Shown here in pieces: positions 44,479 to 57,589 of a stretch of DNA of 64,000 nucleotides. The notes under the pieces were generated by a model. It was not told the origin of the DNA and ran no database searches. It worked only from the letters and a program-made list of their open reading frames with translations. The DNA lies in the NCBI GenBank assembly GCA_012064385.1, contig QRDG01000062.1, positions 1,976,353 through 2,040,352 on the forward strand, given 5' to 3'. The first letter of the stretch is position 1; each line of letters begins with the position of its first letter. The DNA comes from Puccinellia tenuiflora. Taxonomy: Eukaryota; Streptophyta; Magnoliopsida; Poales; Poaceae. The translations under genes and the position numbers were made by a program.

Positions 44479-46176
44479 ACTCCCCCAAGCTTAGACTCCG
44501 CTTGTCCCCAAGGGAAAACTGAACTCGGTAAACATGACCACAGGTTTATAGAGGGAAGTGTCGATAAATAAAGAATACGAACATGAAGCATTAGTATTTA
44601 CTCAACAAACACAAATATATCTTAAACAAGAACCTTTCTCTCATAAAGCTTCTTAAAAACAAGTAATGTAACTACAACATGTTAAGGTGAAGTAAGACAG
44701 AAACTTATTAGGTAATGACAAGTCGAGACTCTGCTTAAAAAACAATTATACTTTCAGCCCACATTTTAAGAAAGATTCATTTAAATACTTCAACCATCAG
44801 GTCATCCTCCCACAAGTTGCAAATCGTCAAAGCTGTATCTTTATAACAAAAGAGTTAGAACTGACATAAGGAAAATGAATAACTATCATGAGACATAAAA
44901 GACATAATGTAGATATCATAATTTCTTAACATCATAATTCAACACTGTGGGTTTGCTTGTAGAAGATAGAGGAAGTGGGTGAACTGACTCAACAATAAAT
45001 AATAGAGAGGCCCTTCGCAGAGGGAAGCAGGGATTAATCATGTGCTAGAGCTTTTTAAGTTTTAAAACAGAAGCAAAACAATTTTTAGGAATGCATGCTT
45101 TCGCCAACGACTTCACAACAGAGAAGCTATCTAGTCCCCCGTAACAAGCAAGGCTTTTAGACTTGTGAGAGCAGCTGGTTTTTAGAGGAGCGAGTACGCT
45201 CCTCTTTCTCCTTGGTTTCACCACTGTCTAATGTTTGAGCTGATTTCTCAGATTTGCATTGCGCGGAGGAGAATGGTGAGTTATATTTATATTTGCTTAA
45301 GCTGCTCTCGGGTTGATTAAAGTGAAGACGTAATCCATCGATACCGGGTGAAAGGGGGGAAATGACCTTGCTCGTCACAAGTTATATCTAGCTCTCCACT
45401 TCTCCCTCATGAGCTTAAAAATAGAGGCACAAAATGGAGTATTTTAAAATTTTAAAAGTAGCACATGACAAATTTACTTGGAATGGCAAGAAATACCACG
45501 CATAGGTAGATATGGTGGACACGGCTGGCAAGAAAGTTTGGCTTTGGGGAATGGATGCACGAGTGAACCATACACTCAGTACAGGGCTTTAGGCTAGAAA
45601 GGCTTTATAGCAAGCAAACAGTGTTGAGAGATGTAAATTAACTGTGCTATCAAAAACAGTATATCAAACATACAACATAAAGCTTATCATCACTGTCAGA
45701 AATAAATCTAATACAAAGGTGTATGAGCTAAAAGGTTCACAAGCATGTAAGACATACATGATAGTGTATTTGCAATTAAATTCTTCTTCTCTACTCAAGC
45801 ACCAAAGTAATTATTGCAATTTAAACAAAGCCATGCTTATCGATACCGAATAAACTTCTACTCATTCACCCAATGTCAAATCATCACTTACCACGAGATC
45901 AACAGATGAGAGAGATTGCCATAATAAAATATAAAGTGCACAAGAATAAAAGATACTTCTCATTATATTCCATTATAGAAAACCACACACCAACGGATAC
46001 AAAGGACTCATAAGAATTGATAGGACACAATGCAAAACCATACTACAAGATAACTTCTCTACTCATGATACGACTTACAAGACTACGAAAAATAGAAGAC
46101 AGAAGATAAAGATATCGGGGCACTCCCCCAAGCTTGGAACAAGCCAAGGGAGTGCCGTTACCCATGATGCTCGAGT
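44479..46176 (-). mobile_element. 3' untranslated internal region of the minus-strand Gypsy element
   Basis: Holds two polypurine-type tracts (near 44480 and 46122, both 'ctcccccaagctt') and no coding frame above 75 codons with a known domain. The block 45000-45170 is the reverse complement of part of 38900-39090 in the Sabrina-like element. Confidence 0.6.
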
Positions 46177-46743
46177 TCATTCCCGCGGTGGAGATGGGTC
46201 AATGATCCTTATGAGCCTCTCAATGGTTTCTTTTAATTCCTCAAGCTGATAGCCGAAATTACGGATCATCTCCGTGTTACTCTCAATTCTGCTTCTTAGC
46301 GACCCAATAGGCGAGTCCCAATCATCTTGTGCTCTTCCCCAGCCGTCCTCATTATCTGCGCTGGAGCTCCCACATCCTGCATGAGTACGATCTATATCCC
46401 AAGCAGAAGGTAACTCTCCAAACGGAACAGTTTCAAGCTGATGGTTATGGATTAAAGTATGAAAAGGATTTCTGATTCGAGAAAAGGAAGACCTCCCAGC
46501 AGAGTTCCTACGAGGGCCTTTATCCGCCTTCTGTAGCCACTCCCTTTTCTCAAAAACAGAGGGATTCTTCGTCACCCCAATCCTCGCTACCGTGGCGTAG
46601 GGGTATTGACGTTGGTCTTCTTAGAACTCCTCTCCATCATCATGGGGCACGTTCTCAAACACTTCCTCCGTTCCTTCAGTTCCTTTGAAGTCCATGCCTT
46701 GATCATCGTTGCCGGTGTTGTCGGGGCTGGAAGAGGATGCCAT
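46177..46743 (-). pseudogene. 3' ORF (env-like position) of the minus-strand Gypsy element, one premature stop
   Basis: The ATG at 46743 starts MASSSSPDN. The frame is interrupted by a TAA just after DGEEF (near 46619), then continues as YPYATVARIGVTKNPSVF to a stop at 46177. It lies downstream of pol and upstream of the polypurine tract, where Athila elements carry a third ORF. The C-terminal part (RSRIESNTEMIRNFGYQLEE) has heptad-like spacing consistent with a short coiled coil. No signal peptide or membrane segment is visible, so an envelope role is not supported by this copy. Confidence 0.5.
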
Positions 46744-47076
46744 GATCTAAAGCTTCGAGATCCTGACAGAAATAACCAGAGACAAAACATGACGAAAAAC
46801 ACAGGATACGTTCCTTGAAAAATTCGGGGAAATATATAGTAGAAATTTTTGCAATAAAATGAAGGCGACGGGACTAGGCGGAGTCGGAGGCGGTGTCCAG
46901 GGGCCAGGGGCGGGTCCCCACCGCAGCCTGGGGTGGGGCCATGGCAGAGGGCCGCCTCTGCCCCCTAGAGTCCGTATCGTACTCCGTCTAGTCTCTGAAT
47001 TTTCCTAATTTTTGAGAAATAAATAATATAAATTTTCTGGAATTTTCCGAGGCACTTTCCTTACCTAAACAGTTAC
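46744..47076 (-). mobile_element. Spacer between pol and the 3' ORF of the minus-strand Gypsy element
   Basis: Short GC-rich and AT-rich blocks without an open frame of interest; includes 'ggggccaggggcgggtcccc' near 46900. Confidence 0.5.
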
Positions 47077-49135
47077 CTATTCGTTTTCTGACTCTGGTGT
47101 CTTCCGGAATTTGGTTTCGATGCGTTCTTCCGGAGAGACCACTTCAATAACATCAGCATCCTTTTTCAAGGGATTACCAGAGATGTAGTGCTTAAGTCGC
47201 TGACCATTCACCACTTGAGGTTTGTCTCCGTCAAGATTATTGATCTTTATAGCTCCGGAACGATAAACTTCCTCAATGATGAATGGTCCCTCCCATTTTG
47301 ATAGCAATTTTCCTGCAAAAAATCTGAGACGAGACCTATACAAAAGCACTTTATCACCAACATTAAATTCTCTTTTCAAAATTCTCTTATCATGCCATCT
47401 CTTTACTTTTTCCTTAAACAAACGAGCACTAGCATAAGCCTCATTCCTCCACTCGTCCAAATAATTCAATTTAAGCAACCTAGTTTTACCGGCAAGATTA
47501 GGATTAGAATTAAGTTGCCTAACAGCCCAAAAAGCTTTATGTTCTAATTCAAGCGGCAAATGACATGCCTTCCCATAAACCATTTTATAAGGAGACATAC
47601 CCATAGGATTTTTATAAGCAGTTCTATAGGCCCATAAAGCATCATTAAGTTTTTTATACCAATTCTTCCTAGACTTGTTAACGGTCTTTTGCAAGATCAG
47701 TTTAATTTATCTATTAGTTAATTCAACCTGCCCACTAGTCTGAGGATGATACGGAGAGGAGACTCTGTGATTAACATCGTACTTAGCTAAAACCTTTCTA
47801 AAAGCTCCATGAATAAAATGAGATCCTCCATCAGTCATAAGATATCTAGGCACACCAAACCTAGGAAAAATAACTTCTTTAAGCATTTTTAGGGAGGTCT
47901 TATGATCAGCACTTTTAGTTGGTATAGCTTCCACCCACTTAGTAACATAATCTACAGCAACAAGAATGTGAGTATTACCATGGGAAGTAGGAAAAGGACC
48001 CATAAAGTCAAATCCCCAACAATCAAAAGGTTCAATAACAAGAGAATAATTCATAGGCATTTCATTACGTCTACTAATGTTACCAACCTTTTGACACTCA
48101 TCACAAGGTGAAACAAACTTCTTAGCAGCCTTAAATAAAGTAGGCCAATAAAAACCAGATTGAAGAACCTTATGTGCAGTCCTTTCACCTGCGTGATGTC
48201 CTCCATAATCACTATTGTGGCACTTCCTCAATACCTCCTCCTGTTCATGCTCAGGAATACATCTTCTCAAGATTCCATCAGCCCCCTCCTTGTATAAATG
48301 TGGGTCATCCCAAAAGTAATGCCTCAAGTCATAGAAGAATTTCTTTTTCTGTTGATAAGTAAATCTTGGAGGTAAAAATTTCGAGACAATAAAATTAGCA
48401 TAATCAGCATACCAAGGAGCATCATGAGAAGTTACCTTAACGACGGCAAGTTGTTCGTCAGGGAAACTATCATTTACAGGGATAGGATCATGAGGAATAT
48501 TTTCCATTCTAGACAAATTATCAGCTACAGGATTTTCTGCACTTTTTCTATCAACAATATGCAAATCAAACTCTTGCAGCAAAACCACCCATCTAATAAG
48601 TCTAGGCTTAGCATCTTTCTTTTCCATAAGGTACTTAATTGCAGCATGATCAGTATGAATAGTTACTTTAGAGTCCACAATATATTGTCTAAATTTATCA
48701 CAAGCAAAAACGACCGCTAAAAATTCCTTTTCAGTGGTTGCATAATTTTTCTGTGCACTATCCAAAGTTTTACTAGCATAATGAATTACTATCAAGTTTT
48801 TATCAATTCTTTGGCCAAGGACAGCCCCCACAACAAAATCACTAGCATCACACATAATTTCAAAGAGTAAATTCCAATCAGGCGGTTGGACTATAGGAGC
48901 GGTGATTAAAGCCCTTTTAAAAACCTCGAAGGCTTCCTTACAATCTTCATCAAAAACATATGGAACATCTTTTTGAAGAAGATTAGTAAGAGGCCGCGAC
49001 GTCTTAGAAAAATCCTTAATAAACCTCCTATAAAAACCAGCATGACCAAGGAAACTACGAATACCTTTGATGTCCTTTGGATAGGGCATCTTCTCAATTG
49101 CTTCAATTTTGGCTTTATCAACTTCAATTCCCCTC
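47077..49135 (-). pseudogene. Gypsy pol: RT end, RNase H and integrase, broken
   Basis: Minus strand. The frame starts abruptly at the copia insertion (49135) inside the RT thumb (RGIEVDKAKIEAIEKMPYPK, FLGHAGFYRRFIKDFSK). It continues through RNase H (CDASDFVVGAVLGQR, TTEKEFLAVVFA, IHTDHAAIKYLM), the integrase zinc finger (H..H..C..C, including GGHHAGERTAHKVL and CDECQKVG) and the DDE core (WGFDFMGPFPTS, MTDGGSHF, YHPQTSGQVE). It ends with a C-terminal domain (VNGQRLKHYISG). One in-frame TAA at 47707-47709 separates two frames that are otherwise contiguous. Because the N-terminal part of pol, and gag, lie across a nested insertion and outside the window, the copy is dead. Confidence 0.93.
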
Positions 49136-51335
49136 TGAAAGAACAAACGATGTCCCGGATGTCGCCTAGAGGGGGGGTGAATAGGCGATTAACACTTTTT
49201 CTATTTAGGGGCTTGATAATTGCGGAATAAAACTATGTGTTTAAATTAACAAGCCAACAACCTAAAATACTAGGTTTACCTAAAGTGCACCAACAACTTA
49301 TGCTAAGCAAGGCAAGCAACAAGGTGATAGCAAGATATGAACTTCAAGCACGAAGGCTATCACAATGTAAAGTGCATAAGTAAAAGCTCGGGTATAGAAA
49401 TAACCGAGGCACGCGGAGATGAGGATGTATTCCCGAGTTCCTCCTTGTTAAGGGAGTATGTCTCGTTGGAGGGGTGTGAGCTCGCCACAAAAGGCCTACT
49501 CAAGATGCCACAAAGGCCTCACCCTATTCTCCGATGAACCTCACCCAAGGGTTTGGTTCACCTTCCACTATCGGAATCCTTCGAGGCGGATTCCGGAGCC
49601 CTTTAAAACTCTTCTTGGGGCACACACCCACAACTCAATTGGGGGCTCCCAAAACGTGCCGAAGTTTCACAACTCAAGTCTTCGCGGCACCTCCAAACCG
49701 TCTAGGGTACACAATGCACCCAAGAGGCACAAGCTCTTGGGAACACAATGCACCCAAAAGTAACAAGCTTCTCAACGTCGATCTTCACGTATCACCGTAG
49801 GGAGAGCAACCCGATGCAACAAATGCAAGAGGCAAGAACACACAAAGTGGTCAAATCCTTCACTCTCAAATTCCAACCAAGAAACTAATTCTTTGGGGGG
49901 AATAAGAGAGGAAGAACCAAGGGGATGAACACAAAGCAACCCCAAAATCTAGATCCACTAGTTCCCCTGACTTAGAGGAGATTTTGATTGGTGGAAAGGT
50001 GGATCTAGATATCCTCTCTTGAATCCCTAAGTTTGGGCAAGAATCATTGGAGGGAAGTGGAGAATTCGAGCTCTCAAAATATGCAACAATGGAGGAGAGA
50101 GAGGAAAAAGAGCTGCTCAAGAACCCTAAAAACCTTTGGGGAACAAACCCCCTTTTTATAGGTCCACAAGATCTGACCGTTATGAAGTTTTCGTGGTCGT
50201 CCGGAATTGGTCCGGAATGGTCCGGAATATTCCAAAACACTAACAGAGAGCAAAACTGGTTCACCTCGGAATCCACCCGGAATAGATCCGGAAAATTCCG
50301 GACGTTCGGATTTCACTCGGAAAAATCCGGATGAAATCCGAATGCCATACAGAAAGTAAAACAACACGCACGAGAAACGCGATAACTTTTGCATCCGATC
50401 TCCGTTTTCGATGATCTCGGGCTCGTTGGAATCACCACAACGAGCACTACAAGATTATGAGGAGAAATGTCATAGACCAAAATGGGAAGGTAAAACCAAA
50501 AAGGGAAAAGTAAAACTTCTCATTTGCAAATTGGAAAAGCTATTACTTTTGCAAATGAAGTCCGAATGAAGTAAAACCAATTTTGTTGGAAAGAGGACAA
50601 CAAATGCTACCCTTAGAAATGTAGCAAACAAGTAAAGGAGATTTTGCAAATAATTGGAAGAGACAAACCTTCCGCACAGATGAACCGGCAAAATCTCCAA
50701 TACCGAAAATGCAGTAGAAGACGCATATGAAAACCGTTTTCGGTGAACTTAGCCTTGTCATGACAAGCACGACAAGCACCAAGACCAAACCACGATAAGA
50801 TCCAAATAAGAACCAATAAAGATGAATGCAATGATGCAAAGGTTTGTTCTCTCTACGACAATACGATCCGGATATTCGGTTAAGAGCCCCTCTTGATAGT
50901 ACGGCTATCTATCCTATAACCCGGTCTCTCAACTAACAACATGAGACCGGTAAAATAGAAAGCCTATCAAGATCATACCTTTGGCTTGCGCATTAATCCA
51001 CTTGAGGTTGATGAAGACGATCTTCATCTCCTCAAGATGCACCACCTCTCTTGATTACGCTTCGCTTGGTGAAGACTCACATGACGCTCCCCCATACACC
51101 AAGGGAGAAGCACACTTCGGCAAATCTTCACTTGGACTTGAGTGTTGATCAACCCGCACAAAGCCGTGATCAACACAAAACTCTTCTTCTTTTTCTTCCC
51201 TTAGCCTTGATTCCAACAAATGGAGATCAAGCAACGCAAATGGACACATCCTATAATTAGCTCAACACAAATATTAGTCCATAGAGATTGTCATTAATTA
51301 CCAAAACCACGCATGGGGGCAACCATGCACATTCA
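49136..51335 (-). mobile_element. 3' LTR of a nested minus-strand Copia element
   Basis: 2.2-kb LTR; on the minus strand it runs from TGAATGTGCATGG (51335) to ...TTTGTTCTTTCA (49136). It interrupts the Gypsy pol frame; the five bases CCCTC at 49131-49135 are the expected TSD. A polypurine tract (CCAAAATGGGGGAGAT on the minus strand, 51336-51351) abuts it. The first ~990 bp are near-identical to the right-hand LTR (about 14 differences counted by eye). A small open frame set inside is not coding. Confidence 0.88.
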
Positions 51336-54300
51336 ATCTCCCCCATTTTGGTAATTGATGACAATCCCTTATTAAGAGGGTTTATATAATGAATAAAGCA
51401 TCCTTGCAAGAAAAACGTTTATATAATGAATAAAGCATCCTTGCAAGACAAACGAGCAAGGATGCAAGCGCATTAAAGGCAAATGCAACAAAAGCATAAA
51501 ACCCAAATTCCCTTAAACCCTCTAAACTTCTCCCCCATTGGCATCGATTGCCGAAATGGGAAGAAAAATTTATAGAGCCAATATAATATGAGTGCCTCCT
51601 CAAAGGTGATGACAAACCCTCTTAACGAAAAATTGGAGGAAATCAAACTATATTGAGGATCCAATGATTTCAAAAAGATGAAATCATTCTAAACATCTCC
51701 ACAAAGGAGAAAAGCAATCAAAAAGATCCAAAGCGAGAGTTCTAAATAAAAAATGGAGAAGCTCCCCAATGTTCATGCACAATGGAGGAGTGCATAAATA
51801 TGAAATTCTCGCTCCCCCAAAATCATCTAGAACACTCAACAAGTGCAAGAGTGCATAATGCAAAAGCAAATCATAGCACTTGCACCAAAGATGTGGTTGA
51901 GCCATAAGAAGATACCAATTTTCAAAGATCCAACATAAGATAGGCCCAACCGAGATAAAAAGATCTTTTTAAAGAAATATGTTCACAAGCTTAGGGATAC
52001 CAATTGGAAATTAAAACCAATTGAAAATGCCAAAAGCTAGTGAGATCATTTAGCCAATAAAACTCAACATGCTCACCATGGTAAGCATGAGGTAAAAGGA
52101 TCTTCAAGAAATACATGAGTGTGCAAAGATACCAATAAACAATAAGTCAAGCACTCATGAGACAAATTTGGAGCCACCAAGGAATTATAGATGAAAACAA
52201 GGTAGCTCAAAGGAATTAGGATACCAACTAAAAGGTGACCTCTCTCATATGTATAGGTTTCTAATTAGACAAACCATTTAAGATATTCATCCGCAAAGAA
52301 ACATATACATACGAAATGGTTCGGAAAAAGGAGCAAGGTATCCAAAAGGAAGTCATAAATATACAAACGAGATTGTTGCTTAAAAGCATAGCACATAGCT
52401 CAAATTTATCTCATTGTATATAAATGAACTTCAATTTTATCAAATGCATCACACATATCACTAAGGGAACAAGAGATAGTGAAGATGCTTTGAAATAGGC
52501 AACAAGTATCACAAATAAGAAATACCAATTGAAGAAAAGGTTTTTGCAAATTCATCACACATATCACAAAGATATATTAAGTGAAGGAAATAGGCCAAAA
52601 CCACAACAATTGCATATAAAAGCTTTCATGCCAAGAGGCAACCTACACAAGGTTGGATACTAAAAAGGTAAGCATGAGATAGATACTTGTTACCGATATG
52701 ACATTGGTGATGAAGAAGATGATTCTTTGTTAGTCATCAAAGCTTGACTCCTAAGATCACATGGTGAGAACACCTTCCTTATGACTGAGGCAAGCATCCA
52801 ATGCATATCCTTTGTACCTAAAAACAAAATTCATGCACAAAATGGTCCCCCCACTCATTGGGTCCCATAGTAGTTAGATAAACTACAATATATAGGAAAC
52901 ACTCCACATAAATATGTGCATATATTGGAACTAGAAAGGCTAGCATGGCATAAAATATATATACTAGTAAAAAGGCATGAAAAGGATTACAAGAACCAAA
53001 CGAGATATAATTTGGACGAAAACAGAAAGTAAACCAAGAAGAGGGCACACCAAAGTGTGACACAAAAGGTTGTCCAAATTATATCAAAATCCAAATCAAC
53101 AAATGATTGAGGAAAAATCAAATCAACGAATGATTGATTCGAAAACACATCAACACATGAAGTGTGATATCAAAAGGAATCAAATCAACACAACAAATGA
53201 TCAATAAGACACCAATTGAAAATAAGATACCAATTAAAACAAAAAAAATATCAACTAGGAGAAAAGATACCAAGAAGAGGGTGATACTTGACCGAAATCA
53301 AGTAAAGTAATATAAGGCAAAAAGGTATCAAGACTCCCACAATAAATATCAATCGGAACAAATATCTATGAAGGAGATATTAAGTTCCAATTAATACCAA
53401 TTGAAGGTACCAACAAGATAAAGAATCAAATGCCAATTGAAAGGATGCAATATTGATAGATGGGATAGTGTTCTAAATAAAAAGGAATGCTCCCCCAAGA
53501 TTTATGCATTATCTTATATTTGCATTTGAATACAAAATACGTGCACAAGGGATCATTACTTTCCATATTTTATTGACAACACTAACCACTACCAATTAAA
53601 AAAAAACCTTGCAAGAGGCAAAGAAGGCAATTTTAACGCAAGAGCCAAAGCGAAGATGGTCTACACAATCCACCACAATTACTAGTATCACTTGTCATGA
53701 CAAGGAGTATATGGAGATATTTCTCGGTGGTATATAGGAATGATGTTCAATACCAACTTCACAACAAAAAGCATATGGCAAGAGATAAGAAATAAAGCAC
53801 CATATTTTACTAAAGCTTGTTGGTAGTTTCGATTATTCAAACCAACCGGCAAAGCCATGGTTAGAATAAAATGGAACAAATGGTTTGTCACATAATATAT
53901 GGAAAAGCATATTAGAGAAAAACCACACCAAGAAAACTCACACAAACAAGAGCCAAAGGATAACCAATCATGGAAAAAGGAACTTGTTTGAGCCAACATG
54001 CCACATAGGAATGAGATAATATCAAATCTAAGTGGCAAACCTCAAATATTCACATTTTGTGGGATTGTAATATGCACATAGCTTATTACTCCCCCATAAT
54101 GTGATAAATCATTTCATCTAAGCAAGAGGCAAATAAAATCAACTAGTGAAATCAATGGACATTGTAGAATTTGAATTTCTCATGAATATGGCATACCACA
54201 TAGTGACTAGATAATATTAAAATATCAATACTAGGTGGTGGCCTCATGTACACACATTTTTAGGTTTGTGAAGTGCACAAAGCATATCACTCCCCCAAAA

Positions 54301-54828
54301 TGGGATAGTCTATTAATATCTCAAAGAGCCAAATGAAATCCACACAAGATCCAATAAAGCTCAACACACAAGTTACACATACATGATACACAACTAACAT
54401 ACACAACCTTGAATAACAAGATAAGTAAGAAAGAAGCATATCACATACAAGCACATGCTAGGAACAAGACTAACACATGCAAGGGAGCAAGCAAATTTCA
54501 ATGTATATATGAATTAAATACGAGTTACCGCAAGGAGGAAGCATTGGATATGAGATAGATATGTGATAATCCAATTGACTTGGCTTGAAGAGATAAAACC
54601 ATGAAGATCCCTTAATTCTTCAAAAGTAGCCTAGTCTCCAATGTCCTCCACCACAACCTATTGATCAAGTTTGAGCTTGTTGGTCCCCAACCAAGTTGGG
54701 TCCTAAGAGGTTAGTCACAATAGGCTTGGGAACCCAAATGGTTCTTTTCTTGACACCACTTTGAGTCCCCAAAAATTTGGCAAACACATTGCCAACTCTA
54801 TCCTTTCTAAGTGAATACTCATCATCAA
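51336..54828 (-). mobile_element. Non-coding 3' internal region of the Copia element (pol absent)
   Basis: 3.5 kb where integrase, RT and RNase H would normally be. Only AT-rich sequence with short recurring phrases is seen ('gataccaattg', 'aaatcaa'), and no conserved Copia motif in any frame. A direct tandem copy of a 37-bp unit occurs at 51380-51453 (GTTTATATAATGAATAAAGC...). This makes the element non-autonomous. Confidence 0.7.
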
Positions 54829-56537
54829 TTAAGATGGGGTTGGATAGGTTACCGAGTAAGTAGAAGCTTCATTGCAATGACAACAAGGCAAAGCAAGTAA
54901 TTCATCACATGAGGTACCAACATTGTGAGTGGATGAACTACTAGGACTAGCACATGGCAATGTAGCATTTTTAGTTATGGTTGTGCTATTATCCACATGA
55001 AGCTCACTAGACGTTACCTTTGTAGTGATGACTTCATGAGCTAACTTTAGACTAGCATAAGATGCTAGAAGATCATCATTAGAGCTAGATAGCTTTTTAT
55101 GACTTTCTTCCAACTCCCCATACTTGCTAGTTAGCAACTCAAGTTGAGCCCTTAGCTCAACATTCTCCTTCAAAGTAGATGCTTCACAAGAAATGGAGTT
55201 AGTAGCACAAGCATCATTAGCATTAGGACTAGACGAAGACATAACAAGCTCATCATTTTTAGATAGTTGAGTTTGGAGTTGATCATGAGACAAGATAAGG
55301 AGAGAGTGTTCACGTTCCAAAGCCTCTTGAGCTTTGTCACGTCTCTCTATATCCTCAATTAGTCTAGCATTGCCAACACCAAATTCAACATTTTCCTTTT
55401 TAAGCATTTTATATTTGGAAATGGCATGGTCATGTTCTTCAATAAGTTTAGCAATAATGGCATCGTGAGATTCCTCAATATTCTCAAGTTTCTAGAAGCC
55501 TGAGTCTCTTGCTCTTCCTCAAGAGAATCTTCTAATGAAGCCTTTTCCATAGCATCATCTCTTTCTATCTTACCCTTTTCTTCAAGGCTTGCTTCCAAAG
55601 CCTCAATAGTTTCACGGCGCTCAACAAGGGCACCCATGATTTCATAGAGGTTATCACATGCATTTTTATTTTTAGAAAGAGCCTTAAGAATCATTATGCA
55701 TTTCTCATGAAGGAGAGCATCATTATTCTCCTCATCATCTTCTTCATCATTATTATCATTGCTAGAAGAAGATTTAGCCATAAGGCAATGATGGGTGGAT
55801 GAAGAGGAAAAATTAATTTTTGAACTACACAAGTTCACATCTTGTTGCATAGCTAATTGGGTTTCCTCAACATTATTATTCATGTAAGAGTTAGAGGGAA
55901 CACAAGCATTTTTATCATGACAACAAGATAAAGCAAGCATATCATAAAGAGATTTATCCAAGCAATTTTTAGATGATATGGAAGGACTATCAACACTAGC
56001 ATGTAAATCATTTATAGTGCTATGTATGTTTAGGTCCAAAGATGAAGCATTGCAACAAGATATAGATAAATGATCATCAATAATGAGCTCACTATCCAAA
56101 TTGCATAACCCATCACTACTCACCATTCCGTTAGTTTGTGTCTTACCACATTTTGGTGGAGTAGTCGAAGACGAGAGCTCGTCACGGCCGGAGGTGGAGG
56201 GAGAGCAATCATCCTTAATTGCATTGGACACTCCATATTTGTCTTAAAGCTTGGTCCAAAGCTCATGAGCGTCCCGTAGAGGCATGATTGACTCAAACAC
56301 TACAACACTCACAAATTTGCAAAACTCATTAGATGCTAGAGCATCTAGATATAAGTTTTTCTCATCCTCTAAAGTCGTACTTTCATAGTCCTTTGGAGGA
56401 GAAAAACCTATATCTAAGATGCGCTCAATATTGGGGTCCAAGACCCGTAAGTGACTAAGCATATGAGTTTTCCAAACATTAAAATTTGTACCATTGAATA
56501 TAAACAAGAAATTGTGCACTAAATCCCTAGACGACAT
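54829..56537 (-). pseudogene. gag of the nested Copia element, with one stop and one frameshift
   Basis: Minus strand, ATG at 56537 (MSSRDLVHNFLF). The N-terminal FNGTNFNVWKTHMLSHLRVL block is the conserved Copia gag start (DUF4219/UBN2 type). An in-frame TAA follows LWTKL near 56244. The frame then continues with a Ser/Asn/Asp-rich region, an acidic run (DEEDDEENND) and a Glu/Lys-rich coiled-coil stretch, shifts frame near 55492, and ends at 54829. No CCHC zinc knuckle is seen before the stop. The break pattern shows this copy is not functional; with no pol, mobilisation would have required another element's proteins. Confidence 0.75.
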
Positions 56538-56577
56538 CTTTACACTCTAGGCGGTAAAGCCAAACAAGAGAGACGAG

Positions 56578-56591
56578 GCTCTGATACCAAT
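56578..56591 (-). other. tRNA-Met primer binding site of the Copia element
   Basis: Minus strand TTGGTATCAGAGC (plus GCTCTGATACCAAT) immediately left of the 5' LTR, complementary to the 3' end of initiator tRNA-Met, the usual Copia primer. Confidence 0.9.
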
Positions 56592-57589
56592 TGAAATAAC
56601 AAACGATGTCCCGGATGTCGCCTAGAGGGGGGGTGAATAGGCGATTAACACTTTTTCTATTTAGGGGCTTGATAATTGCGGAATAAAACTATGTGTTTAA
56701 ATTAACAAGCCAACAACCTAAAATACTAGGTTTACCTAAAGTGCACCAACAACTTATGCTAAGCAAGGCAAGCAACAAGGTGATAGCAAGATATGAACTT
56801 CAAGCACGAAGGCTATCACAATGTAAAGTGCATAAGTAAAAGCTCGGCTATAGAAATAATCGAGGCACGTGGAGACGAGGATGTATTCCCGAGTTCCTCC
56901 TTGTTAAGGGAGTATGTCTCATTGGAGGGGTGTGAGCTCGCCACAAAAGGCCTACTCAAGATGCCACAAAGGCCTCACCCTATTCTCCGATGAACCTCAC
57001 CCAAGGGTTTGGTTCACCTTCCACTATCGGAATCCTTCGAGGCGGATTCCAGAGCCCTTTACAACTCTTCTTGGGGCACACACCCACAACTCAATTGGGG
57101 GCTCCCAAAACGTGCCGAAGTTTCACAACTCGAAGTCTTCGCGGCACCTCCAAACCGTCTAGGGTACACAATGCACCCAAGAGGCACAAGCTTTTGGGAA
57201 CACAATGCACCCAAGAGTAACAAGCTTCTCAACGTCGATCTTCACGTATCACCGTAGGGAGAGCAACCCGATGCAACAAATGCAAGAGGCAAGAACACAC
57301 AAAGTGGTCAAATCCTTCACTCTCAAATTCCAACCAAGCAACTAATTCTTTGGGGGGAATAAGAGAGGAAGAACCAAGGGGATGAACACAAAGCAACCCC
57401 AAAATCTAGATCCACTAGTTCCCCTGACTTAGAGGAGATTTTGATTGGTGGAAAGGTGTATCTAGATATCCTCTCTTGAATCCCTAAGTTTGGGCAAGAA
57501 TCATTGGAGGGAAGTGGAGGAATCGAGCTCTCAAAATATGCAACAATGGAGGAGAGAGAGGAAAAAGAGCTGCTCAAGAACCCTAAAAA
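56592..57589 (-). mobile_element. 5' LTR of the Copia element, interrupted by the CACTA
   Basis: Starts on the + side TGAAATAACAAACGATGTCC and is collinear with 49136-50130. At 57589 homology stops (CCCTAAAAA, followed in the other LTR by CCTTTGGGG) where the CACTA terminus begins. The remaining ~1.2 kb of this LTR should lie to the right of the CACTA outside the window. Confidence 0.9.

Noticed and set aside
49458..49800. Overlapping + strand open frames repeated at 56914-57257
   Set aside because: They lie in the two Copia LTRs and are duplicated because the LTRs are; they have no domain and lie antisense to the element.
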